DNA of 38,042 nt, from assembly GCA_910574635.1 (NCBI GenBank), contig CAJTCG010000026.1, forward strand, positions 1-38,042, read 5' to 3'. The position numbers were made by a program, and so were the translations under genes. The notes under the pieces are model-generated. The model made no database searches and was not told the DNA's origin. It was given only the letters and a program-made list of their open reading frames with translations. This DNA comes from Oscillospiraceae bacterium (GTDB taxonomy: Bacteria; Bacillota; Clostridia; Oscillospirales; Oscillospiraceae). Position 1 is the first letter of the stretch, and each line of letters begins with the position of its first letter. Positions 31,444-38,042 of the stretch are shown here, one piece after another.

Positions 31444-32898
31444 TTATGCCTCAGACAGCGCGGGGACAAAGGTGCTCCAGCCCCTGCCGCCCCGCTCCGC
31501 GTCCCGGTCGTCCGAGAGGGTGAACGAGTAGACCGGCTGCCGGAAACCCTTGCTGTCGGTCCGATATTCCAGCTTGCAGGCCAAGACCCAAACCCGCTTG
31601 GGGGACAGAGCGTCAAACATCGGAACATCCCGCCACGAGAAACGGCCCGCGCAGAGCCGGTCATAGGCCTCCTGGGAGGAGATGACGGCGGCGTCTCCGT
31701 AGAGCGTACTGACGGAGAGCGCATTGTCCACCTCGAACAGAATACCGTCCTCCGCTACCCGGCAGGTCAGTTCACCATCCGTCAGCACGCCGTCCTCCAC
31801 CACGCATTCCGCCCGGAAGGCATACTCTCCCTCCTCCCTGTTTACCACAAAGAACCGGGCCGCACCGGGCACGTCAATGCCCAGCTCTTCCAGAGCGGAC
31901 CGGAGTTCGCGCTCCGTACTTGTTTCGCCTTTCTCTATATGGATATGGCGCAGATCGTTGTCTATCCGGTAATCTGTGTAGTGATAGGAGCGGTCTTTAT
32001 AACTTACCCCCAAGCTATAGGTCCTGTGGTCGGAGTAGGCAGCAATATTATCATAATAATTCACATCCACATCTGGGCTTCCGAGATCGGCCTCCGCACC
32101 CAGCCGTTCGATAAACTCCACCGCAAAGGCGTCGCAGCTCTCCCTCGTGAAGGGCTCCGCCCAGTATACGCCGGACGGTCCCGGAGCATCGGATAGCTCG
32201 CATTCCCGCACCCACTCCACGCCTTTGGTGTTGGCGGCATAGATCGGTGCGTCCGCTAAATTGCCGTAGGGCTGGAAGTGGTAGGCGAGAAACACGACGG
32301 CCAGCGCGGCAATGGACAGAACAGGAAGCGCGGCATAGGCTCCGGCGCATTTCCACCGTTTCCCTTTCAGGCTGAGGAAAACCATAACCAGGCAGTACCC
32401 CAGCATGGCCCCCAGGGTGTTGCAGAGCAGATCGTCCACATCGGCCTGTCCCCGGCTGAGGGTATGCTGGAGCGCCTCGATCAAAAGGGACGTGCCCGCT
32501 CCCGCCGCCAGCATCCAATACCACCGCTGAAACCGTTTCACAGCCGGAGGAAGCAGAACGCCCAGGGGGAGGAACATGGCAATGTTCAGCAGGGGGTTCA
32601 GCCAGGCCTGGAGGGCAAAGGCGTTCCACGCCTCCCAGAAGGCCAAAAACGGGCGGAGCTGGACGCCCATCCGCGTTTCGCCCTCCATGCGGTCCACAAA
32701 CGTGACCGCAGCCAAGCCGCCCAGGTAGCACAGCAGAAGAAGAATCGCCGCGGCTTGTCCCCATGGAAAACGCGCCCCTTCCCGGCGGCGTCTCCGGTCC
32801 AGCGGGACAAGCAGCGCCGCGCCTGCGGCCAAGCCAATCAGAGCAGGAGGGATCGCCCGCCGGAACACATAGAAAATCAAACCGATAAAATCGTGCAT
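31444..32898 (-). CDS. VanZ-family membrane protein with large C-terminal domain
   Basis: The 484-residue protein has a VanZ-like N-terminal part of about six helices, with NPLLNIAMFLPLGVLLP and LLIEALQHTLSRGQADVDDL, the family signature near residues 100-165. A further 280 residues form an extracellular domain without known match (YYDNIAAYSDHRTYSLGV, VNREEGEYAFRAECVVED). The length is far above the 150-200 of simple VanZ proteins. VanZ proteins are linked to teicoplanin resistance, but most homologues in clostridia have unknown roles. ATG 32898 has GGGGAGG 6 bases upstream. It lies downstream of the sigma/anti-sigma pair and may belong to its regulon. Confidence 0.8.
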   Translation of the reverse strand: MHDFIGLIFYVFRRAIPPALIGLAAGAALLVPLDRRRRREGARFPWGQAAAILLLLCYLGGLAAVTFVDRMEGETRMGVQLRPFLAFWEAWNAFALQAWLNPLLNIAMFLPLGVLLPPAVKRFQRWYWMLAAGAGTSLLIEALQHTLSRGQADVDDLLCNTLGAMLGYCLVMVFLSLKGKRWKCAGAYAALPVLSIAALAVVFLAYHFQPYGNLADAPIYAANTKGVEWVRECELSDAPGPSGVYWAEPFTRESCDAFAVEFIERLGAEADLGSPDVDVNYYDNIAAYSDHRTYSLGVSYKDRSYHYTDYRIDNDLRHIHIEKGETSTERELRSALEELGIDVPGAARFFVVNREEGEYAFRAECVVEDGVLTDGELTCRVAEDGILFEVDNALSVSTLYGDAAVISSQEAYDRLCAGRFSWRDVPMFDALSPKRVWVLACKLEYRTDSKGFRQPVYSFTLSDDRDAERGGRGWSTFVPALSEA

Positions 32899-33008
32899 AG
32901 AAACCTCCCCGCTGATGAAAGCGCCTATCTCTCAGCCGCTTTTCTTATATACCAAAGGTTGCTTGCATAATATTTCAGGCCGCAATAAGCCAGGTTCTCA
33001 CAGGAATT

Positions 33009-33497
33009 TCAAGTGGAGGTCCGTTCCGCCGCCTCCGCCGCCCGCCGTTCCAGCCGGCGCAGCCAGAGAAAATGTCCCGCAATCAGCGCCACCGTCAGGA
33101 CCAGGGCCGTCGTATCTGCGGCTTTCCCCGACAGGCCCAGTCCTTTCTCGACCAGCAGATAGGACGCCAGCAGCATCTGAGGGAAAGGCGTGATTCCATA
33201 AACCAGCACGGCGAAGAGGATCAGCCTGCCTACAAGGAACAGCGCGGCAAGCAGCACCCCGCAGGTACCCCAGTACCATTTCAGCTCCCAAAGCAGCCGC
33301 CGCCCGCCGTAGAAGTACGCCAGCGCGTCCAGCGCCGCCAGGCTCAAAAGCCACAGCGCCGTCAGAACTGCGGTCCTGCCGGGATAGTAGACCGTGCAGA
33401 GGCTGTGCGTCACGATATCCACGCTTGCGCAGAGCTGAAGGACGATCCAGACCGGCAGCGCCGCGATGGTGAGGCGTTTCCCGGTTTTTTCACTCAT
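33009..33497 (-). CDS. Four- to five-helix membrane protein, paralogue of 30230-30724
   Basis: The 162-residue integral membrane protein has several helices (IAALPVWIVLQLCASVDIV, VLTALWLLSLAALDALAYF, GVLLAALFLVGRLILFAVLV, ALVLTVALIAGHFLWL). It shares KWYWG and the surrounding pattern with the protein at 30230-30724. ATG 33497 has AAAGGAG 8 bases before it. It starts 32 bases after the anti-sigma stop, so it is probably the third gene of the sigma operon. Function unknown. Confidence 0.68.
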   Translation of the reverse strand: MSEKTGKRLTIAALPVWIVLQLCASVDIVTHSLCTVYYPGRTAVLTALWLLSLAALDALAYFYGGRRLLWELKWYWGTCGVLLAALFLVGRLILFAVLVYGITPFPQMLLASYLLVEKGLGLSGKAADTTALVLTVALIAGHFLWLRRLERRAAEAAERTST

Positions 33498-33529
33498 GGC
33501 TGCTTCTCCTTTCCCCCGGCGGGCCGGGC

Positions 33530-35239
33530 CTACGAATCAATGGAATCAATGATCTTTTTAAATTCTTCCACCGTGAGATTGCCAGATATCGTTTCAAAGA
33601 TCAATCCGTCGGACCAGGTTGTGGTAATGGTGTCATTGTTGGACAGTATGTAAACCGTTTTCGTGCCGCTAGTATACTGTTCGACAGGGGTTTTATCCTT
33701 TTCAAATATAAATGATTCCACATCTTCTGACGAATGATAGCGATGTATCCTTATGCTGAAAAAACGTTCTCCGGCATCTCGAAACATCGTGTTCACAATG
33801 TCGCTCCGACTCGTGCGGATAATCTCCGGCTCAGACGCCTCAAACCCCTCCGGGTACCAGGTTGGAACAAACTCCCCTGAAATTCCGCACTCATCAAGAG
33901 CGGCCTGTAACAAGCCGGCGTACTCGTCACTGGGAGCCTCCTTTTCCCCGTCGAGATAAATGGAGTCAATGATTCTTTTCATCTCCTCTTCCGTGACGGT
34001 TCCTCTGATGATGCACTCAATCCCGTCCTGTATCCAAGCCGCCTTACGCCAGTTATGATCGGTCAGGAGATAGTGTCGGACGCCTCCACTCTCATAGAGA
34101 ACAGGGGAATTGCCGTCCTTTTCAATGACTGTCCCAGAAATACCCTCTCCGTATTTTGCATAGCTGATGCCTAAAAAATCCTTTTGGTCCGTCTCCACCC
34201 AGGCATAAACAGACTTCTGACCCGGCATGACGGTGCCGGTCACTTCCAGCTCCCCGAACTGCTCCGGGAACCATTTTGGGGCGGCAATATCCAGCTGAAA
34301 TTCCTCCAGCGCCTCCTCAATAGAGCGGTAGTGCAGCTTCTCTTCCCCTGAAGCCAATGCAGGGTCCCCTCCGTTTCCGGTGTAGATCAACTCGATCATC
34401 TGTTTCCTGTCTATATCGGAATAGATGGAGCCAATGATTCGTTCCATTTCCTCCACTGTGATTGGAGCGCAAATAATACACAGTATATTGTCTACAGTCC
34501 ATGCCGCCCTGCAGTCGCCATGATCAGTTACAATATAGTGCCGCATACCGTTGGTTTCATAGACAATAGTCTCATTTTTATCCTTTTCAACGACAACAGC
34601 GGGGCCGTCTTCCCCAAATTCGGAGTATTCGACTGTCAGAAATTGTTCCCCTTCCCCAGAACTGGCAAAAATCAGCATCCCAGAAGGCATCACAGAGCCT
34701 GTAACCTCAAGCTCCCCAAACCGCTCCGGAAACCAATGGGGGACCAAGGGAAGGTTTATCCGAAACGCTTCCAGCGCCTCGTCGAGAGTCGAAAACTCCG
34801 CAGTCTCTCCTTCCGCAAAGGGGTAGTTCCGGTCCTTCTCCTGATAGCCCGCCTTGTTCGCCGAGCCGGTGAAGGTAAACTGCTCATCCGTCCACCGGCC
34901 GAAAAAGCCGAAGATAACCACGCCAAAAGCCTGGACCGTCACCATGGAGGCCAGCACCGCAATCACCGCCGCCACGGCCCAAAACGCCCGGCGGGGCATA
35001 CGGTTTTGACGCCTTCCCCGGCTCTGAGGCTCCAGGAACGCCGCGTATTTCTCGTGGAAGTCCGCCAGGGACCTTTCCGGGTCGAAGCCGCCGGGCAGAG
35101 GGTCCACCCGCTCCAGCTCTTCCAGGAATCCATCCAGGGTCCCGCTTTCCAGCTCTTCGGCGTCCGCCGTTTCAAGCCAGTCGAAAAAGTCGTCCTCCAA
35201 TTGGCGGACCTCCTCACGGTTTCGATCATCGTGAAGCAT
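33530..35239 (-). CDS. Anti-sigma factor with three DUF4367 repeats
   Basis: The 569-residue protein has an N-terminal cytosolic acidic region (about 1-80, DFFDWLETADAEELE) that would hold the sigma factor. One membrane helix follows (AFWAVAAVIAVLASMV), then three extracellular repeats of DUF4367 type. Each repeat has a P-x-W-F/Y-P motif (VPHWFPERFG, APKWFPEQFG, VPTWYPEGFE) and ends in a helix with I-I-x-S-I. Most DUF4367 anti-sigma factors carry one such domain. ATG 35239 has AGGAGGTGATC, a near-complete anti-16S match, ending just upstream. The gene overlaps the end of the sigma gene by 14 bases. The sensed signal is unknown. Confidence 0.85.
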   Translation of the reverse strand: MLHDDRNREEVRQLEDDFFDWLETADAEELESGTLDGFLEELERVDPLPGGFDPERSLADFHEKYAAFLEPQSRGRRQNRMPRRAFWAVAAVIAVLASMVTVQAFGVVIFGFFGRWTDEQFTFTGSANKAGYQEKDRNYPFAEGETAEFSTLDEALEAFRINLPLVPHWFPERFGELEVTGSVMPSGMLIFASSGEGEQFLTVEYSEFGEDGPAVVVEKDKNETIVYETNGMRHYIVTDHGDCRAAWTVDNILCIICAPITVEEMERIIGSIYSDIDRKQMIELIYTGNGGDPALASGEEKLHYRSIEEALEEFQLDIAAPKWFPEQFGELEVTGTVMPGQKSVYAWVETDQKDFLGISYAKYGEGISGTVIEKDGNSPVLYESGGVRHYLLTDHNWRKAAWIQDGIECIIRGTVTEEEMKRIIDSIYLDGEKEAPSDEYAGLLQAALDECGISGEFVPTWYPEGFEASEPEIIRTSRSDIVNTMFRDAGERFFSIRIHRYHSSEDVESFIFEKDKTPVEQYTSGTKTVYILSNNDTITTTWSDGLIFETISGNLTVEEFKKIIDSIDS

Positions 35240-35783
35240 TCGGATCACCTCCTATCCCTCTAATTGTCTCAGAGGGGCCTTTTGTTTCCAGCCCCGAAAA
35301 ATTTTCTTGATTTTCCAGGAGCCTGCGGCATCGGTTCTTCGCCCGGAAGACCCGTACCCTGCACCGCTCCACGGGAATGCCCAGGCGTTTGGACAGCTCC
35401 TCATAACCAATCTGATCCCCGTAATAGGCAATCAGGATTTCCCGGTCCTGTTCGTCCAGCTCCGGCGGAAGCACGTCCCGCAAGGAGGTAAAATACGCGT
35501 CGTCTTTCCCCTTGTCCGGCACTTCCCCATAAGACAGGGTCTTCCTTCTCCAGCGCCGCCGCAGGGCGTCCCCGATCAGGTTCCGCAGCGTGACGAACAG
35601 ATAGCCGCCGGGAGAACGGTGGTCCTCCTGAAGCGTCGGGGCCTTCGTCAAAAAGAGCAGGAACGCCTCCTGGGTGAGGTCCTCCGCTTCCTCTATGGTA
35701 AAGCCCGCACGCATGGCAACCGCCACCATCTTCGGCGAGTATTGCAGGTACAGGGCGTCTACCCAGTCTTTTACGGATTCCAC
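35226..35783 (-). CDS. ECF-type RNA polymerase sigma factor
   Basis: The 185-residue protein has region 2 (YSPKMVAVAMRAGFTIEEAEDLTQEAF, then LFVTLRNLIGDALRRR) and region 4 (LDEQDREILIAYYGDQIGYEELSKRLG and VRVFRAKNRCRRLL), the full set for an ECF sigma factor. GTG 35783 is chosen because GAGAGGAGG lies about 8 bases upstream; an ATG-frame extension to 35933 would run through the promoter. The partner anti-sigma gene overlaps its 3' end, the usual arrangement. A truncated paralogue with the same N-terminal text lies at 15501-15767. Likely targets are the envelope genes downstream. Confidence 0.9.
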   Translation of the reverse strand: MESVKDWVDALYLQYSPKMVAVAMRAGFTIEEAEDLTQEAFLLFLTKAPTLQEDHRSPGGYLFVTLRNLIGDALRRRWRRKTLSYGEVPDKGKDDAYFTSLRDVLPPELDEQDREILIAYYGDQIGYEELSKRLGIPVERCRVRVFRAKNRCRRLLENQENFSGLETKGPSETIRGIGGDPNASR

Positions 35784-35807
35784 GAGCAGCGCCTCCTCTC
35801 TGTGTTG

Positions 35808-35836
35808 ATCATAGCTTAAATCGAAAAAAATGTAAA
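35808..35836 (-). promoter_or_regulatory. Sigma-A-type promoter of the sigma/anti-sigma operon
   Basis: Minus-strand TTTACA (35836-35831) and TATGAT (35813-35808) are separated by 17 bases, about 25 bases before the GTG start. The leader is short. This implies basal expression by the housekeeping sigma factor, with control through the anti-sigma factor. Confidence 0.65.
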
Positions 35837-36011
35837 GAAATTGTTGAAGCCTGTAATAGTTTCCCTTCCCCAAACAACTATAACCGTATAGAGGCGGTTT
35901 GCCTTGGGAAACGGATTCGACGCGATGTGACAAAAAGGTCTATTTATAGTATCATTGTCTCAGCCCAGCCAAACGTTTCACACGCAGGAAAAAATTTGGG
36001 AGGCTTCGGAT

Positions 36012-36556
36012 ATGTTGAAAAGAAAATGGGCCCGAGCGTCCATCGTTCTGATGGGCTCGGGCCTGGCCATGCTGTTGATCGTCTTGCTTTTTGGAGAGGT
36101 TGTGCTTTTCGTGTCGGAAACCTCCATCGGCTGGATGGCCTCCTGCGGCGTCACGCTGATGCTTCTCGGCGGGTTCTGCCACCTGTCACCTCGAACTGCC
36201 CCCACTGCGGCGGGCTTGGCCCCCGGCCCAGGTGGTCCTATTGGGACGATGAATATTGTCCCCGCTGCGGGAGGGCATACGCATACGATGACCGTCCGGG
36301 CGGCTCTCCCAAGGAAAAGCCGGAAGCCCGTCCGCCTTTCACTTTGGACCGAAAGTCTGCCCGGCGGGCCATGCTTCTGCTGGCGGCGTGGCGGCTGTGC
36401 AGTCTAAAGCTCCGCTGCCCTGCGTGCCGCAAAGGCAGCGTCCCACCATGGCTGAAGCCAGGCGCTGTCCGCTACTGCCGGAGCTGCGGCGCGGCATTGT
36501 CCTTCGCGGCGGACCGCCGGATGCCTCGCAGACAGCACCAGCCGAGGGGAGAAGCG
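36012..36556 (+). pseudogene. Zinc-ribbon membrane protein, frameshifted
   Basis: ATG 36012 has GGGAGG 8 bases upstream and opens MLKRKWARASIVLMG, then two helices (LAMLLIVLLFGEVVLF, MASCGVTLMLLGGFC). Near 36180-36190 the coding sense moves to another frame, consistent with loss of one base, and continues with SNCPHCGG...YCPRCGRAY and LRCPACRKG...YCRSCGAAL. These are two zinc-ribbon pairs of the kind that follow short membrane anchors in clostridial proteins. The upstream frame ends at 36407 with nonsense text. The second frame runs without a stop into the next gene, which has its own ribosome site. It is divergent from the sigma operon. A read error is possible. Confidence 0.65.
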
Positions 36557-37060
36557 ATGAAGGCATACCTCCAGCAGTACCGGACGGTCATCCGACGGGG
36601 CATCCTGATCCTGGCGGCAGTCTGGTGCCTCTGGTACGCAAGGCCAGTGGATATTTACGATCTGATGGGCTGCGAGGAACCGGCGTATCTGTCCGTTACC
36701 GTCTGGCGGCAGGCTGACCTTGACCATCCGGGGAATCTGGAGCTCACCGCCGGGGAGCCCGAAATGGATATCGTCCTAAAGCGCTTTGCGGAACTCCGCT
36801 TCCACCGCAATCCCCTGGAGGTCGTCCTCCGCTTTCTTCCCCAAGGCACCCGGATCAGAAAGGTCGAGGTAGAAAAGGACTATCAAATTTACCTTTTCGC
36901 TTATGACCAGAGGGAAAATCCGGTTCTATATTTGAATTTCTACATTACTGACTGGCACCGGGGCCTTCGGCGGGAGCTGCCTCTCTACCTCGTTCATGGG
37001 CAGGAGAAGGGCCGGGAGCTGGGGGCGTTTCTGCTGGAAATGGCACAAATGGAGCGATGA
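36557..37060 (+). CDS. Single-pass membrane protein, unknown
   Basis: The 167-residue product begins MKAYLQQYRTVIRRGILILAAVW, a signal anchor, followed by an extracellular domain with YLSVTVWRQADLD, LELTAGEPEMDIVLKRF, EVEKDYQIYLFAYDQ and ITDWHRGLRRELPLYLVHG. ATG 36557 has GAGGGGAGAAG upstream. It is open in frame with the zinc-ribbon gene before it, so a fusion of both cannot be excluded. Its layout (anchor, beta-rich part, EMDIVLKRF-like helix) recurs in the next gene. A 3' partial duplicate lies at 37580-37711. No family recognised. Confidence 0.62.
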   Translation: MKAYLQQYRTVIRRGILILAAVWCLWYARPVDIYDLMGCEEPAYLSVTVWRQADLDHPGNLELTAGEPEMDIVLKRFAELRFHRNPLEVVLRFLPQGTRIRKVEVEKDYQIYLFAYDQRENPVLYLNFYITDWHRGLRRELPLYLVHGQEKGRELGAFLLEMAQMER

Positions 37061-37096
37061 CATATAGCCACCGCTCCAGCACAAGGAGGAAGGAAT

Positions 37097-37570
37097 ATGA
37101 AATTCAATGCGAAACACTTCTTAAAAGGGCAACTGCCGGTCTATGCCTGTATCCTTCTTTTGACGCTGTGTGGACTGTTTTTTTGGTTTCATCGCTCTCC
37201 GGTTTTATTCCCGCTCCTTGAAGGCGAAGGAAAACCCATATACAACGTTTGGATATATCATATCCCTAGTGTCAGCGGTTTCGACATCGAGGCGAAAATT
37301 TCGGACCAACAGATTGAGGAGATTCTGACACGCGCGCCCGTAAGAAGGAGTTCGTCTTTTCGCGCTGTGCCCTGTCCCGCGTTCGAAATCTATGTAACCT
37401 TTGAAGACAAATTTTATGAATTGATCGTTGGCAAAAATGGGCGCATCTGCGTGAATGGGTTTAGTTTCAATGCATCAAATAACAGGGAAACCTTCTGGGC
37501 CGACTCAGGAGAGCTGTTTTCATCCCTTTATGATTGCCATATTTCAGCCGGAGGCGAACCGATTCCGTAA
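37097..37570 (+). CDS. Single-pass membrane protein, related to 36557-37060
   Basis: The 157-residue product starts MKFNAKHFLKGQLPVYACIL and has one helix (YACILLLTLCGLFFWF), then an extracellular domain: VWIYHIPSVSGFDIEAK, ISDQQIEEILTRAP, FEIYVTFEDKFYELIV. ATG 37097 has AAGGAGGAAGG just upstream. The order of elements parallels the upstream gene, so the two are probably distant paralogues. Past its stop at 37568-37570 the same frame continues with the duplicated tail of the upstream gene. This suggests a recombination between paralogues. Confidence 0.65.
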   Translation: MKFNAKHFLKGQLPVYACILLLTLCGLFFWFHRSPVLFPLLEGEGKPIYNVWIYHIPSVSGFDIEAKISDQQIEEILTRAPVRRSSSFRAVPCPAFEIYVTFEDKFYELIVGKNGRICVNGFSFNASNNRETFWADSGELFSSLYDCHISAGGEPIP

Positions 37571-37579
37571 TTATTTAGA

Positions 37580-37711
37580 ATCACTATTACCGACTGGCAC
37601 CGGGACCTTCGGCAAAAGCTGCCTCTCTACCTCACTCATGGGCAGGAGAAGGGTCGGGAGCTGGAGGCGTTCCTGCTGGAACTGTTCCAGACCGGCAGCC
37701 TTGGTATTTGA
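37580..37711 (+). pseudogene. Duplicated 3' end of the 36557 gene
   Basis: The frame ITITDWHRDLRQKLPLYLTH and GQEKGRELEAFLLEL closely matches the last 40 residues of the 36557-37060 product. The DNA (GACTGGCACCGGG, CTGCCTCTCTACCTC, CATGGGCAGGAGAAGGG) is shared. It has no start of its own and stands in frame behind the stop codon of the 37097 gene. Confidence 0.75.
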
Positions 37712-37809
37712 CATACCAACGACAAAAATACTACCGGAGCGGCGCTGAAAAGCACCGCTTCGGCAAAGGGAGAAAGTTTGTAGAAATCCACAGCAAAACA
37801 AGAGCCCCT

Positions 37810-37998
37810 TTACTTTTTGGGAAGCCCGTTCCAAACGGCTATCAGGAATTTTAAGGAAGCACTGATTAAAGCAAGTAAAAGCCAGGCAAACAGACAAAGG
37901 TAAAGGAAACGTCCAATAAAGGACCATATTGGGGGATGAATTCCTCGCTTTTCCAGTCCCAGCCCGGTCGAAGGGCGCAAAAACCTTAGGCGGGGCAT
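37810..37998 (-). CDS. Possible small membrane protein
   Basis: The 62-residue frame has one strong hydrophobic stretch (FIGRFLYLCLFAWLLLALI) near the C-terminus and a basic tail (NGLPKK). Only a weak GGGCGG precedes ATG 37998, and the N-terminal half looks non-conserved, so the true start may be further in. No family recognised; it may be a remnant. Confidence 0.3.
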   Translation of the reverse strand: MPRLRFLRPSTGLGLEKRGIHPPIWSFIGRFLYLCLFAWLLLALISASLKFLIAVWNGLPKK

Positions 37999-38042
37999 AG
38001 GGAACCGCCCGCCCTGGCAAGCATGTACAAATTTGCGCTGGC

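Noticed and set aside
35890..36010. ECF-type autoregulated promoter upstream of the zinc-ribbon gene
   Set aside because: GTGACA and TAGTAT boxes are 14 bases apart, and no motif is shared with the sigma promoter, so support is too thin.
37715..37770. Terminator-like AGCGG/CCGCT hairpin after the duplicated tail
   Set aside because: The stem has bulges and no T run on either strand.

Overview
The window looks like chromosome from a gut Clostridia bacterium, most likely Oscillospiraceae (Oscillibacter/Flavonifractor-like). The basis is strong AGGAGG ribosome sites, GTG and TTG starts, DUF4367 anti-sigma and VanZ proteins, and remnants of a Tn1549-type conjugative element. This placement is an inference from gene content and style, not from a marker gene. 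No rRNA, tRNA or CRISPR array was seen.

Region 1 (1-8.6 kb): after an IS256-type transposase fragment comes a complete type I restriction-modification operon on the minus strand, hsdM-hsdS-hsdR, closed by a terminator. HsdS carries an extra C-terminal domain of about 194 residues that resembles the Panacea/DUF4065 fold. Upstream lie a SLOG-family (DUF1273/YpsA-like) gene cut by an in-frame TAA and a divergent XRE regulator. The space between them holds three operators of identical geometry (TAGTGA-N4-TCACTA).

Region 2 (8.6-13 kb): a scrambled graveyard of a conjugative element. It holds the 3' end of a relaxase joined tail to tail with the 3' end of an Asp/Glu racemase gene, and an intact racemase paralogue next to it. 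It also holds a small HTH gene, the C-terminal exon of a VirD4/TraG coupling protein, and a 5'-truncated group II intron whose reverse transcriptase has a nonsense codon. A 141-bp inverted repeat frames the HTH/VirD4/intron block.

Region 3 (13-22 kb): a large orphan lipoprotein gene, a truncated ECF sigma gene, then a tight minus-strand operon phnD-phnC-phnE-phnE-5'-nucleotidase preceded by an RpiR/SIS regulator. No C-P lyase or phosphonatase gene is present, so the import substrate is open. The intracellular phosphoesterase suggests an organophosphate or phosphonate ester processed after import.

Region 4 (22-38 kb): an accessory cluster of cell-envelope genes, mostly on the minus strand: small membrane proteins, lipoproteins, an S-layer-homology protein, an IseA-like lipoprotein and a VanZ protein. 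At its upstream end sit an ECF sigma factor and an anti-sigma factor with three DUF4367 repeats, and a sigma-A-type promoter precedes the sigma gene. Divergent from the sigma gene are a frameshifted zinc-ribbon membrane gene, two related single-pass proteins and a duplicated 3' remnant. Several genes in this region are broken or partly duplicated, which points to rapid turnover.
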